This document shows, piece by piece, positions 9,017-17,005 of a stretch of 64,000 nt of DNA. The stretch lies in assembly GCF_014650755.1 (NCBI RefSeq), contig NZ_BMVO01000005.1, positions 1-64,000 on the forward strand. Reading direction: 5' to 3'. The position numbers and the translations under genes are program-made. Source of the stretch: Streptomyces chryseus (GTDB taxonomy: Bacteria; Actinomycetota; Actinomycetes; Streptomycetales; Streptomycetaceae). A model generated the notes under the pieces. It made no database searches, had not been told where the DNA came from, and was given only the letters and a program-made list of their open reading frames with translations. Position 1 is the first letter of the stretch. Each line of letters starts with the position of its first letter.

Positions 9017-10600
9017 GTGAGTACCACTGCCGAGGCCTCCTCGCAGGCCGGACCCCGTGAGTGGTTGGGCCTCGCCGTACTGGCGCTGCCCACACTGCTG
9101 CTGTCCATCGATGTGAGCGTGCTGCACCTGGCCGTACCGCACATCAGCGAGGGCCTGGACCCCTCCGCCGCCCAGATGCTGTGGATCATCGACATCTACG
9201 GCTTCCTGATCGCGGGCTTCCTGGTCGCCATGGGCACCCTGGGCGACCGCATCGGCCGCCGGAAGCTGCTGCTGATCGGCGCCGCCGCGTTCGGCCTCGC
9301 CTCGCTGGCCGCCGTGTACGCCGACAGCCCGGCCATGCTGATAGCGGCGCGGGCGGCGATGGGCATCGCCGGAGCCACGCTGATGCCCTCGACCCTCGCC
9401 CTGATCATCAACATGTTCCGCGACGCGCGGCAGCGCGGTGTGGCGATCGCCGTCTGGGTCACCATGTTCTCCGTGGGCATCGCGCTCGGCCCGGTCGTCG
9501 GCGGCGCCATGCTGGAGTACTTCTGGTGGGGTTCGGTCTTCCTGCTCGGCGTGCCCATCATGGGCGTGCTGCTGGTCGCCGGCCCGCTGCTGCTGCCGGA
9601 GTACCGTGACGAGGAGGCCGGCCGGCTCGACCTGACCAGTGCGGTGCTGTCGCTCGCCGCGATCCTGCCGGTGATCTACGGACTCAAGGAGATCGCCAAC
9701 GACGGGTTCGGCCCCGTCCCGGTCCTGTCGCTCGTCGTGGGCCTGGCCGTCGGCGTGCTGTTCGTCCGCCGTCAGCGCACGCTGGAGAGCCCGCTGCTGG
9801 ACCTCAAGCTCTTCGGCAACCCCACGTTCCGCGCCGCGCTGCTCACGCTGCTGCTCAGCATGCTGGTGGCCGGTGGCACGTACCTGACGGTGACGCAGTT
9901 CCTCCAGCTCGTCGGCGGCCTGTCCCCGATGAAGGCCGGTCTGTACCTGCTGCCGGCGGCCTTCGCGCTGATCGTGACGGCCGTCGTGTCCCCGATGGCC
10001 GCCGCCAAGATCCGTCCGGCGTACGTCGTCGCCGCGGGTCTGGCGGTGTCGGGCGTCGGCCACGTGATGCTGAGCCTGGCCGACAGCTCGTCGGGCATCG
10101 CGCAGGTGGTGACGGGCTTCGCGTTCGTGTACGCCGGCGGCGGCCCGCTCATCGCCCTGGGGACGGACATCGTCGTCGGGTCGGCCCAGCCCGAACAGGC
10201 CGGGTCCGCCGCGGCCATCTCGGAGACCAGCACCGAACTCGGCATGGCGCTGGGTGTGGCGCTGCTCGGCAGCCTCGGCGCCGCCGTGTACCGCAGCGGG
10301 GTCGAGCTCCCCTCCGGGGCTCCGGAGGCCGCCGGTGACACGCTCGCGGGGGCGGCCGAGGCGGCGCAGGGCATGTCAGCGGAGGTCGCGACGGCCCTGC
10401 TCGCCTCCGCCCGGGACGCGTTCACCGACGGCATGAATGTCATCGGCGCGATCGGGGCGGTCGTGGCGCTCGCCTCCGCGGTGCTGGTGGCGGTGGTCAT
10501 CAAGCTTCCGGCCACGGGAGCCGGCGGTGACTCCGACGGTGCTGACGGTTCCGGCGGTTCGGCCGACGGCACCGTGCCTGCCGTCAATGTGGAGGCATAG
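9017..10600 (+). CDS. MFS drug exporter, DHA2 (14-TM) type
   Basis: 527 aa with about 14 hydrophobic segments. The first transmembrane helix holds LLLSIDVSVLHLAVPHI, followed by the DHA2 signature GDRIGRRKLLLIG between TM2 and TM3, and ends in a short Gly/Asp-rich tail. It resembles SmvA/QacA-type proton antiporters. The GTG at 9017 is chosen because GAAAGGA lies 6 nt upstream; an in-frame ATG at 8969 overlapping the thioesterase stop is the alternative. As the last gene of the PKS operon, ahead of a strong terminator, it probably exports the product and adds to self-protection. Confidence 0.9.
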   Translation: MSTTAEASSQAGPREWLGLAVLALPTLLLSIDVSVLHLAVPHISEGLDPSAAQMLWIIDIYGFLIAGFLVAMGTLGDRIGRRKLLLIGAAAFGLASLAAVYADSPAMLIAARAAMGIAGATLMPSTLALIINMFRDARQRGVAIAVWVTMFSVGIALGPVVGGAMLEYFWWGSVFLLGVPIMGVLLVAGPLLLPEYRDEEAGRLDLTSAVLSLAAILPVIYGLKEIANDGFGPVPVLSLVVGLAVGVLFVRRQRTLESPLLDLKLFGNPTFRAALLTLLLSMLVAGGTYLTVTQFLQLVGGLSPMKAGLYLLPAAFALIVTAVVSPMAAAKIRPAYVVAAGLAVSGVGHVMLSLADSSSGIAQVVTGFAFVYAGGGPLIALGTDIVVGSAQPEQAGSAAAISETSTELGMALGVALLGSLGAAVYRSGVELPSGAPEAAGDTLAGAAEAAQGMSAEVATALLASARDAFTDGMNVIGAIGAVVALASAVLVAVVIKLPATGAGGDSDGADGSGGSADGTVPAVNVEA

Positions 10601-10637
10601 CAGGTCGAGCCATCCCTGCCGGGGCAGGCAGACCGCC

Positions 10638-10671
10638 GGTGCGGCCCGCGTCGTACGACGCGGGCCGCACC
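10638..10671. terminator. Bidirectional hairpin terminator
   Basis: Perfect palindrome with 17-nt arms (left arm GGTGCGGCCCGCGTCGT) between the convergent MFS exporter and VOC genes. It marks the 3' boundary of the PKS operon. Confidence 0.85.
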
Positions 10672-10673
10672 GC

Positions 10674-11147
10674 TCACATCCCGGCTCCGGACCCGTCCTG
10701 GTAGGCGGCGGCGTAGCCGGCCGTGGGGGCGATGGGGGTGATGACGTCGATCAGTACGCCGTCGGGGTCGGCCACGATGAAGTGGCGCTGGCCGAACGCC
10801 TCGCTGCGCAGGTCGAGTTCGGGCTTCAGTCCGGCGCCCGTCACGAGGCGCGCGTACTCGGCGTCGACGTCGGCCACCTCGAAGTTCAGGAGCAGACCCT
10901 GGGCCGTTCGCCGGAACGCCTCCGGTACGGTCGCGTGCCCGGCGTCCACCAGGGCCAGTTCGTAGTACGGCGGCTCGGGCCGCCGCAGGCTGACGTACCA
11001 GTCGCTCGTGTAGGTCGTCTCGAAGCCGAACAGCGTGGTGTAGAACGCCACGGATTCACGAAGCCGCTCGGTGCAGAGCACAGGGTAGAAGCTGGTCACG
11101 GCAGGGGACGTCATCACAACACCGTTCTGAGGCGGAAGTACGGTCAT
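10674..11147 (-). CDS. VOC-family protein (glyoxalase/bleomycin-resistance fold)
   Basis: 157 aa with one VOC domain pair: [24 protein letters not shown] at the start of the first beta-alpha-beta unit and [18 protein letters not shown] at the end of the second. An internal Met 11 codons in (MTSPAV) is an alternative start at 11114. VOC proteins act as metal-dependent lyases or dioxygenases, or simply bind drugs. It is a paralogue of the divergent gene at 11529 (SFxPVxCTxRLxESxxFYxxLFGF in both). The substrate is unknown. Its position next to the PKS operon allows, but does not show, a resistance role. Confidence 0.85.
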   Translation of the reverse strand: MTVLPPQNGVVMTSPAVTSFYPVLCTERLRESVAFYTTLFGFETTYTSDWYVSLRRPEPPYYELALVDAGHATVPEAFRRTAQGLLLNFEVADVDAEYARLVTGAGLKPELDLRSEAFGQRHFIVADPDGVLIDVITPIAPTAGYAAAYQDGSGAGM

Positions 11148-11458
11148 CCCGTCTCAACGAGGCACCCGCCCCCGCGTCACATCCGCCGGACCCGGGGCAG
11201 GCTGACGTGACAGCGGTGGTCCACCCGGAGGGCGAAGCCCGGGTATGGCGGTGCGGCGGACCCCGTGGCCGGAAGGGCTGTTGCCCACCCTGCTCGATGC
11301 GCCGGAGAGGACCGAGCGGGACGAGCTGCTCGGGAGGCCCGCATGCCGCCGCGCCGGCCGTTCCCGCGGGGACGCTGCCCGCCGGACCGACCGAACTGAA
11401 CCGGCGGCGTACGGCCATGTCCTGGGCGGCGGCGGATCGTTGAGCAGAAGGGGCCATG
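11148..11458. other. Intergenic spacer without a convincing gene
   Basis: About 310 bp between the divergent VOC genes. Short open frames on both strands (for example 11245-11484 +) have no RBS, no recognisable domain and Arg/Pro/Gly-rich composition typical of GC-rich noncoding frames. The regulatory signals begin at 11459. Confidence 0.6.
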
Positions 11459-11487
11459 TTGACATGCCAACGGTATGTCATTAGGTT
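11459..11487 (+). promoter_or_regulatory. Sigma-70-type promoter of the VOC gene
   Basis: TTGACA at 11459-11464 and TAGGTT at 11482-11487 are separated by 17 bp. This is a perfect -35 and a -10 fitting the Streptomyces HrdB pattern TAGRRT. The predicted start lies near 11494, about 35 nt ahead of the VOC start codon. Confidence 0.75.
11460..11480. promoter_or_regulatory. Palindromic operator 1 overlapping -35
   Basis: A 21-bp imperfect palindrome: TGACAT at 11460-11465 and ATGTCA at 11475-11480 with inner CC/GG pairs at 67-68 and 72-73. It covers the -35 and spacer. Its core CCAACGGTATG recurs inverted in operator 2. Confidence 0.65.
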
Positions 11488-11490
11488 CAT

Positions 11491-11513
11491 CTCGCATACC
11501 GTTGGTACGTGAG
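11491..11513. promoter_or_regulatory. Palindromic operator 2 over the start point
   Basis: A 23-bp palindrome with outer CTC/GAG and inner TACC-GTT-GGTA. CATACCGTTGG at 11495-11505 is the exact reverse complement of CCAACGGTATG at 11467-11477, so two related sites flank the -10 element. This suggests cooperative repression, perhaps by the TetR protein encoded at 12563-13153. Confidence 0.6.
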
Positions 11514-11528
11514 CGGAGATGGCATTCC

Positions 11529-11879
11529 ATGCTGACCAGCTTCTGTCCGGTGATCTGCACCTCACGGCTGGGGGAGTCGCGCACCTTCTACAGCAGACTG
11601 TTCGGCTTCGACGCCACGCACACGACCCCGTGGTACGCCGCCCTCAGCCGGCCCGGGCGGCCGCAGCACGAGCTCGCCCTCCTCGACCACTCCCATCCCG
11701 CACTGCCCGAGGCCCTCGGCCGGCCGGTGCGCGCGGTGCGGATCACCCTCACGGTGGACGGCCCGCAGGAGGACTGGGAGCGCCTCGTCGCCCTGGGGGC
11801 GGTGGGCCGCCCGGATCAGAGGCACCTCGTGGTCACGGATCCCAACGGCGTCCGGATCGACGTCGTCGCACCGGCCTGA
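11529..11879 (+). CDS. VOC-family protein, paralogue of 10674-11147
   Basis: 116 aa. It starts LTSFCPVICTSRLGESRTFYSRLFGF and ends RHLVVTDPNGVRIDVVAPA, a compact single VOC domain pair. The ATG at 11529 is preferred over an in-frame ATG at 11475, because 11475 lies upstream of the -10 box and inside operator 1. GGAG about 10 nt upstream can serve as RBS. The middle is shorter than in its paralogue (the segment around GPQEDWERLVALGAVGRPDQ). Function is unknown; the tight promoter control suggests that it responds to a specific ligand. Confidence 0.82.
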   Translation: MLTSFCPVICTSRLGESRTFYSRLFGFDATHTTPWYAALSRPGRPQHELALLDHSHPALPEALGRPVRAVRITLTVDGPQEDWERLVALGAVGRPDQRHLVVTDPNGVRIDVVAPA

Positions 11880-11927
11880 CCGGCCGCGGACCGCAGGGAC
11901 TGCCCGGCCGAAGGGGGAAGTCGCGCC

Positions 11928-12536
11928 GTGCCCAGAAGGATGGACGCCGCCCTGGCGGCCGCGATCATGCACGCGGTCGGCCTCGAACCGCTGGAGCCCT
12001 ACCCCGGGTCGAACGCCGCCTGGAACTGCCGCTGTCTGAACTGCGCGCACCGGGTCGCGCCCACCTTCGGCTCGGTCCGCTCCGGCGCCACCTCGGGGTG
12101 CCGCCGGTGCGGCCGGGCCGCCGCCGACGCGCGGCGACTCGCCGTGGGCCGCGAGCGGGCCGAGGCGGACCTGCGCGCCGCGGGCTTCGAGCCCCTGGAG
12201 CCCTATCCGGGCGCGAGAGCCAGATGGCGCTGCCGCCATCTGGCCTGCGGGAGCGTCGTCCACCCGCGGCTGTTCCGGATACGGGCCGGCAGTGGCTGCC
12301 TGGCCTGTGCCGGACGGGCCCCGGTGGACCCGGCGGTGGCGGAGGCGGACATGCGGGCGGCCGGCCTGCGGCCGCTGGTGCCGTTCCCCGGCCGCGTGCG
12401 CGACCCGTGGAAGTGCCGGTGCGTACGGTGCGGTCACCTCTGCGCGCCGACACTCAACAACATACGTCGCGGGCAGGGGGGTTGCCTGGCCTGCGTGTCG
12501 TCGGCGGCGGTCCGCCCCAGGAGCTCAGCCTCGTGA
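11928..12536 (+). CDS. Triple zinc-ribbon/treble-clef repeat protein
   Basis: 202 aa, GTG start with AAGGGGGAAG upstream. Three tandem copies of a unit of about 50 residues are visible (roughly 12-62, 80-125, 143-190). Each has A-G-[LF]-x-P-L-x-P-[YF]-P-G, then W-[NRK]-C-R-C/H-x-x-C-x, and finally G-C-x-x-C. Each unit has two Cys pairs able to bind one zinc. Repeat 2 has CRHLAC, so one ligand position differs. Such units resemble the zinc-ribbon modules seen beside homing-endonuclease-like domains, but no nuclease motif is present here. It is probably a nucleic-acid- or protein-binding adaptor; the specific role is unknown. Confidence 0.75.
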   Translation: MPRRMDAALAAAIMHAVGLEPLEPYPGSNAAWNCRCLNCAHRVAPTFGSVRSGATSGCRRCGRAAADARRLAVGRERAEADLRAAGFEPLEPYPGARARWRCRHLACGSVVHPRLFRIRAGSGCLACAGRAPVDPAVAEADMRAAGLRPLVPFPGRVRDPWKCRCVRCGHLCAPTLNNIRRGQGGCLACVSSAAVRPRSSAS

Positions 12537-12562
12537 GGTGCCGACCGGGCCCTCGCTCGCGG

Positions 12563-13153
12563 TCACTTCGCGCGCAGTGCTTCCAGCATCCGTGCCAGCG
12601 CCTGCCGGGTGTCCGCCAGATCGGCGGAGCTCTGCGACGCCGCCAGCCACAGCGCCGCTTCGTTCATCGCCCCCGACAGCAGGTGCGTGAGCGGCGCGAC
12701 CGGCTGCGCGGGGATGGTGCCCTCCCGGATCAGGACGGTGAGCGCCTCGGCCAGATGGCGGCCGGACGTGGCCTCGTTCATGGCCCGCCAGTCCCGCCAG
12801 CCGAGCACCGCCGGCCCGTCGACGAGCATGATGCGCTGGAGCGCGGGGTCGGTGGAGGCGCTCAGGAACGCCTGGCAGCCGGAGGTGAGCTGGTCCCACG
12901 CGTCTTCCCGCGCGTCCGCCGTGGCCGCGATGTGCGCGGCGACCTCCTGCTGCACCTGCTCCAGCACGGCCCGGAACAGCTCGGCCTTGCTGCCGAAGTG
13001 GTGGTACAGAGCGCCCTTGGTCACCCCGGCGGCCCGGACGATCTCCGACAGGCCCACAGAGGCGTAACCCAGGGTCGAGAAGAGGCGCCGGCTCTCCCGC
13101 AGCAAGGTGCGACGCGTCTCCTCCCGCTGCTGCGCCCGGACTCCGTTCGTCAT
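12563..13153 (-). CDS. TetR/AcrR-family regulator
   Basis: 196 aa. The N-terminal HTH is clear: RRTLLRESRRLFSTLGYASV followed by GLSEIVRAAGVTKGALYHHFGSKAELFRAVLEQV. The ligand-binding half is helical and typical of TetR proteins acting on efflux or detoxification genes. The start at 13153 (MTNGVRAQQREE) places the HTH at the usual position; the open frame extends 141 codons further upstream without coding character. It faces the zinc-ribbon gene convergently. Nearest candidate operators are the palindromes at 11460-11513. Confidence 0.9.
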   Translation of the reverse strand: MTNGVRAQQREETRRTLLRESRRLFSTLGYASVGLSEIVRAAGVTKGALYHHFGSKAELFRAVLEQVQQEVAAHIAATADAREDAWDQLTSGCQAFLSASTDPALQRIMLVDGPAVLGWRDWRAMNEATSGRHLAEALTVLIREGTIPAQPVAPLTHLLSGAMNEAALWLAASQSSADLADTRQALARMLEALRAK

Positions 13154-13313
13154 CGTTGCGACCCCCGTCTTCGGCCTGTCGAAGCCATACCCACACGGTA
13201 CTTCGCCGCCGCGCGGACGGGCGACCGGTGCGCCTACCGCGACCATGCCGGGTTGAACGCGTTCATGTCCAGGCGATCGGGGTGAGGCAGGCAGGGGTAC
13301 GGCCGCCCACACG

Positions 13314-14360
13314 GTGGCCGAGGCGCTCTGCGCGCGCTTCGCGGGCGCCGCGTGCGTCATGGACCGCAGCGACGTGCCCGGCATGGCGGCCGCGTTCAAC
13401 ACGGGCATGCGCACGGTCGCCGGGTCGGTGGCCGGCCGCCCCGAGGAGACGTACGTCGTCGTCTGCAACGCCGGCTCCACCGCTGCGCCGGACTCCGTCC
13501 AGGCCCTCGGCGACACCCTGGTGGCGCGCTCGCTCCCGGCCGTCGCCCAGATCAACTTCCTCTCCCTGCGCACCATGGACGAGATGACGGGCCCGGGCCG
13601 CTGGTACGCCGTCGGAGCCGCGTACTACCAGACACGCTGGGCGTTCGGCTTCGAGTACGACCTCCACCGGCGCAACAGCGCGTCGCGCAGACGCGGCCCG
13701 CTCGGCCACTCGTACCACCTGAAGGGCCACGGACTGGCCCTGCGACTGGACACGGCCCTGGACGCCGGCGGGTTCAGCACGGCGACCCCCTGCGAGGACC
13801 TCGAACTGGGCTTCCGTCTCGCGCTGCGCCGTGTCCCCGTCCAGGTCGTGCCGGTACTGGAGGACACCGAGCACCCCACGACCGCCACCGCCGTGACCGC
13901 TCAGAAGCGGTACTGGTACTCCGGGATGATCGATGTCCTGCAGTTCCACTGGCTCCTGCCGGAGGACCGCGCGGCCCAGCCGTGGCGGTTCGAACTGAGC
14001 CGCCTGGCCTCCGTGTACCGGAGCGCGGGCTGCTTCCTGCTCGGGCCCGTTCCGTACTGGATCCTGCTGGGAGCGGCCGTCGCCCTCGGCCGGCCGGTGC
14101 TCGCGGTCCTGCCCTTCCTCAACGCCGCGCTGTCCGCCTGGCTCGTCCGCCGGGCGGCGCGGCTGCTGGGCCGCCCGCTGCCGGCGCTGCGCCCGGCCGA
14201 GCTGGTCCTGCTGCCCGCCGGCATCCTCGTCTGGTCCCTCACCCGCAACATCGGTCCGGTGCAGTACCTCTGGAGCATGGCCCGGTCCTCGGACCGGCAA
14301 GGGCGCCTGCGGGCGACCCACCTGCTGCACGTGGAGGACTCCGAGAAGCGGAGCGTGTGA
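13314..14360 (+). pseudogene. 5'-truncated family-2 glycosyltransferase
   Basis: 348 aa from a GTG. The C-terminal two thirds of a processive-type GT2 enzyme are recognisable: a CEDLELGFRLALRR segment (acceptor ED motif), QKRYWYSG in place of QxxRW, and two or three transmembrane segments near the end (FLLGPVPYWILLGAAVALG, ELVLLPAGILVWSLT). The first roughly 80 residues with the UDP-sugar-binding strand and first Asp are absent, and no in-frame upstream sequence restores them. The DxD position reads VVCNAGSTAAPDS where the family usually has DAD, so the metal-binding acids are lost too. It is probably a decaying gene; a specialised, catalytically dead protein cannot be excluded. Confidence 0.65.
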
Positions 14361-14363
14361 GCC

Positions 14364-14687
14364 ATGGCCCCGCGGTTCGAAGCCTTCTGGCACGCGCCCA
14401 CCGCCCGGCTCCAGGCGTGGCGGACCGGATGGAAGCAGGCCCCGACGACGACGATCGGGTTCCGTACCCCGGTCCGGCTGGGGCACGGCGAGCGGGGGGT
14501 GGTCACCGTGGCGCTGCTCGCCTGCCCGGACGCCGTGGCCTTCCTCCCGGACGGCCGCGACCGCGGCCTGCCGCTCGTCCTGAGCGACGAGCCGGCCACC
14601 GCGCAGTGGACCTGCCACGCGTACGTGCGGATAGGGCTGAACGGGAGCGAGGTGACCGAGATCCGGCTCGACACCGAGCGGGGCTGA
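14364..14687 (+). CDS. Conserved-type hypothetical protein
   Basis: 107 aa, not recognised. It starts 3 nt after the glycosyltransferase stop. The sequence alternates basic and hydrophobic segments (VVTVALLACPDAVAFLPDG, CHAYVRIGLNGSEVTEIRLD), which suggests a small beta-rich domain. It has no signal peptide. Coupling to the truncated glycosyltransferase suggests that they once formed an operon. Confidence 0.5.
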   Translation: MAPRFEAFWHAPTARLQAWRTGWKQAPTTTIGFRTPVRLGHGERGVVTVALLACPDAVAFLPDGRDRGLPLVLSDEPATAQWTCHAYVRIGLNGSEVTEIRLDTERG

Positions 14688-14819
14688 CGGGCCGGCGGGC
14701 TTCCTGCGGGGCAACGGGGACATTTCGCGGCCCATCCCGGCCGTGTCGTTGTTGGGCCGAACGGGTGAGGCGCGGGAAGATGGCCCGATGCAGACACAGC
14801 ACGTGAGCGGAGTGGTCCG

Positions 14820-15209
14820 GTGAGCAGGTACGACGTCACCGACGAACAGTGGGCCGGGCTCGCTCAGGTCGTGCCGCTGCGCAGCGGGAACGAGTGGCCC
14901 TCGATGGTCGATCACCGGACGATGCCGCAGGAGGAGGCGGCCGCCGACCAGCGGCGGATGATCGTGCTGCGCGTGCAGGTGTTCTCCGACGCCCGTGAGG
15001 TCGCGGAGTACCTGATCGCGCGGGTGCCGGTACTCCTGGACCTGACGGCGGCGGACGCCGATGTGGCCAAACGCATCCTGGACTTCAGCAGCGGTGTCGT
15101 CTTCGGCCTCGGCAGCGGCATGCACCGGGTCGACCGGAACGTCTTCCTGCTGTCGCCGTCCGGTATGGAGGTCGAGGGGGCCGAGGCGGCCGCCGTCCCC
15201 CAATCGTAG
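14820..15209 (+). CDS. SepF-family cell-division protein (short paralogue)
   Basis: 129 aa, GTG start. The SepF/DUF552 core is clear: VQVFSDAREVAEYLIARVPVLLDL, then ADADVAKRILDFSSGVVFGLGSGMHRV and VFLLSPSGMEV. SepF tethers FtsZ to the membrane through an N-terminal amphipathic helix. Here the N-terminus before the core is only about 45 residues and lacks an obvious helix of that kind. Streptomyces carries several SepF-like paralogues; the main sepF lies in the dcw cluster, so this is a secondary copy, possibly used in sporulation septation. Confidence 0.85.
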   Translation: MSRYDVTDEQWAGLAQVVPLRSGNEWPSMVDHRTMPQEEAAADQRRMIVLRVQVFSDAREVAEYLIARVPVLLDLTAADADVAKRILDFSSGVVFGLGSGMHRVDRNVFLLSPSGMEVEGAEAAAVPQS

Positions 15210-15265
15210 GAAGGTAATTCAGGCGTAACGGTTCGCCCGGCGAAGTGCTGCGTACCGTCCGGGCC

Positions 15266-16525
15266 ATGACCGCCGATTCCCCGAGGGCGACCCCGGGACC
15301 CCCAGCATCCGCAGCAGCATCCGTACTTCCCGCATCCGCGGTGCCGCCCGCCGTTCCCGTGCCGCCCGCCGTTCCCGTACCGCCGGCGCCGTGGAGCGAC
15401 GGCCGCGGCGTGCCCGCGGTCACCGAACTGCGGCTCTCGGCCTTCCGGTCGCACCGCGGCGCCGTCTTCCCGGTCGGCCCGGTGACGCTGTTCGCGGGGG
15501 CGGCGGGCAGCGGCAAGTCGAGCGTGCTGGAGGCGTACGAGGCGCTGGCCCGGCTCGGTGGGGGCGCCGGGCTGGGCGAGGTGTTCCGGGACCCCGCGGG
15601 ATGCGTCCCGGAGCGGGCGGAGCCGGATGCCCAGGGGCGGCGGGGGTTCAGGATCGGCTGCACCGTCGAGGGGCCCGCCGGTCGGGTCCGCCTCGATCTG
15701 GCCGTCCAGGCCGAACCCGAACTGCGCGTCGTCGGCGAGCGGCTGACCTGCGACGGGCAGACGCTGCTGACCACCGCGCTGCGCGATCCGGGGCGCAGTA
15801 CGGTCCAGGCGGCCTGGTACACGGCCGGCGCCGCGCCGGTGACCAAGGCGCCGCTGCCCGACGACGTGCTCGGTACGGCGCTGCTTCCGCTGCGGGTGGC
15901 GGGGAAGACGGCGGGGCAGTTACGGGTGCTGGCGGCGGCGGAACAAGTGGTTCTGGCGCTGCGTTCGGTGTTCGCGTGCGATCCGCAGCCGTCGGGCATG
16001 CGGGAGCCGGTGGCGGTGGGCGACGCCCGGCTGCGGCGCGGCTGCGACAACCTGGCCGAGGTGCTGTGGCGTACGCACCGCCAGTGCGCGAAGCGCCACG
16101 CGCGACTGGCGGCGACGGTCCGGTCGGGGTGCCCGGGTCCGGTGGAGGCGCTGACGGTGGAGGAGTTGGCGGACGGCAGGGTGCGGGCGCTGGTGGGCCG
16201 GGGCGGCCCGTGGGCCACGCCGGTGGAACGGCTGGGGGACGGCGAGCTGCGGTATCTGGCGCTCGCGCTGGTGCTGCTGACCGGGCCGGGCGTACTGGCC
16301 GTGGACCCCGCCGCCGAAGTGCCCGCCGCCCTGCAGGCGCTGACGGTCCTCGCGGACGGCTTCGACCGGTGCCTGGACGGGCGGCAGACGCGGGAACTGG
16401 TCGCACTGGCGGCGTCCGTCTGCGCCGAGGGGCACATGAGGCTGGTGGGGACGGTCACGGACACCTCGGCGGCGTACGCGCGTGGAGTGGACGGGGTGGC
16501 GGTGGTAGACCTGGGCCGTGACTGA
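15266..16525 (+). CDS. AAA-type (RecF/SMC-like) ATPase
   Basis: About 419 aa. A Pro/Ala-rich leader with repeated VPPAVPVPPA precedes the core VTELRLSAFRSHRGAVFPVGPVTLFAGAAGSGKSSVLEAYEALAR (Walker A GAAGSGKSS). LGDGELRYLALALVLL matches the ABC-like signature region, and VLAVDPAAEVPAAL stands where Walker B is expected, with the Asp but not the usual D-E-P/N pair. This is the arrangement of small AAA_21/RecF-type ATPases. A GTG at 15245 is an alternative start; the ATG at 15266 lacks an RBS and may be leaderless. The stop overlaps the MazG-like gene by 8 nt, so they are co-translated. Confidence 0.75.
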   Translation: MTADSPRATPGPPASAAASVLPASAVPPAVPVPPAVPVPPAPWSDGRGVPAVTELRLSAFRSHRGAVFPVGPVTLFAGAAGSGKSSVLEAYEALARLGGGAGLGEVFRDPAGCVPERAEPDAQGRRGFRIGCTVEGPAGRVRLDLAVQAEPELRVVGERLTCDGQTLLTTALRDPGRSTVQAAWYTAGAAPVTKAPLPDDVLGTALLPLRVAGKTAGQLRVLAAAEQVVLALRSVFACDPQPSGMREPVAVGDARLRRGCDNLAEVLWRTHRQCAKRHARLAATVRSGCPGPVEALTVEELADGRVRALVGRGGPWATPVERLGDGELRYLALALVLLTGPGVLAVDPAAEVPAALQALTVLADGFDRCLDGRQTRELVALAASVCAEGHMRLVGTVTDTSAAYARGVDGVAVVDLGRD

Positions 16526-16868
16526 ACTGGATCTGGCGCAATTGCAGCGGCGACTGGCCGAATTCGCGGCGGCCCGGGGGTGGGAGCCGTACCACACGCC
16601 GAAGAACCTCGCCGTGGCGCTGAGCGTGGAGGCGTCCGAACTGGTGGAGATCTTCCAGTGGCTGACGCCCGAACAATCGGCCGGGGTGATGGAGGATCCA
16701 CGGTCCGCGCACCGGGTGGCGGACGAGGTCGCGGACGTCCTGGCGTACTTGCTGCAGTTCAGTGAGGTGCTGGGGATCGACGTGCTGGAGGTGCTGGCGG
16801 CCAAGATCGACCGGAACGAACTGCGCTTTCCGGTGCCGGAGAACAAGGGTCGTTACTCTCCGGAGTGA
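16518..16868 (+). CDS. MazG-like nucleotide pyrophosphohydrolase
   Basis: 116 aa. All-alpha NTP-PPase fold with metal-binding motif EASELVEIFQW and DEVADVLAYLLQF, as in RS21-C6/DCTPP1 and MazG-like proteins. The ending NELRFPVPENKGRYSPE is typical of this small subfamily. It hydrolyses noncanonical or excess (d)NTPs to NMP and PPi. The GTG start overlaps the end of the ATPase gene. Confidence 0.9.
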   Translation: MTELDLAQLQRRLAEFAAARGWEPYHTPKNLAVALSVEASELVEIFQWLTPEQSAGVMEDPRSAHRVADEVADVLAYLLQFSEVLGIDVLEVLAAKIDRNELRFPVPENKGRYSPE

Positions 16869-17005
16869 TGAAATTATCCAAAACTGCTTTTCTGTCCACA
16901 GATTTCGCCATAGCCCTGGCTTTCCGGGCCCCATGCCCTCACTCTGGGTAGTGGACGGGTGACGGTACGCGAAAGAGCGGGCCATGGTGAGGACGGGGGC
17001 GGCGC

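Noticed and set aside
10437..11210. 257-codon open frame spanning the MFS end, hairpin and antisense VOC gene
   Set aside because: It crosses the bidirectional terminator and two real genes, and its composition is that of a shadow frame.
11245..11484. 79-codon plus-strand open frame in the VOC intergenic region
   Set aside because: Starts MAVRRTPWPEG, which briefly resembles VOC proteins, but the rest has no domain, no RBS and runs through the promoter and operator 1.
15266..16868. ATPase plus MazG-like pair as a phage-defence operon
   Set aside because: The coupling is real, but both families are common housekeeping neighbours in Streptomyces and no nuclease or effector is linked.
16869..17005. 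DnaA-box-like TGTCCACAG in the AT-rich gap
   Set aside because: A single imperfect copy without further boxes does not support an origin or DnaA regulation.
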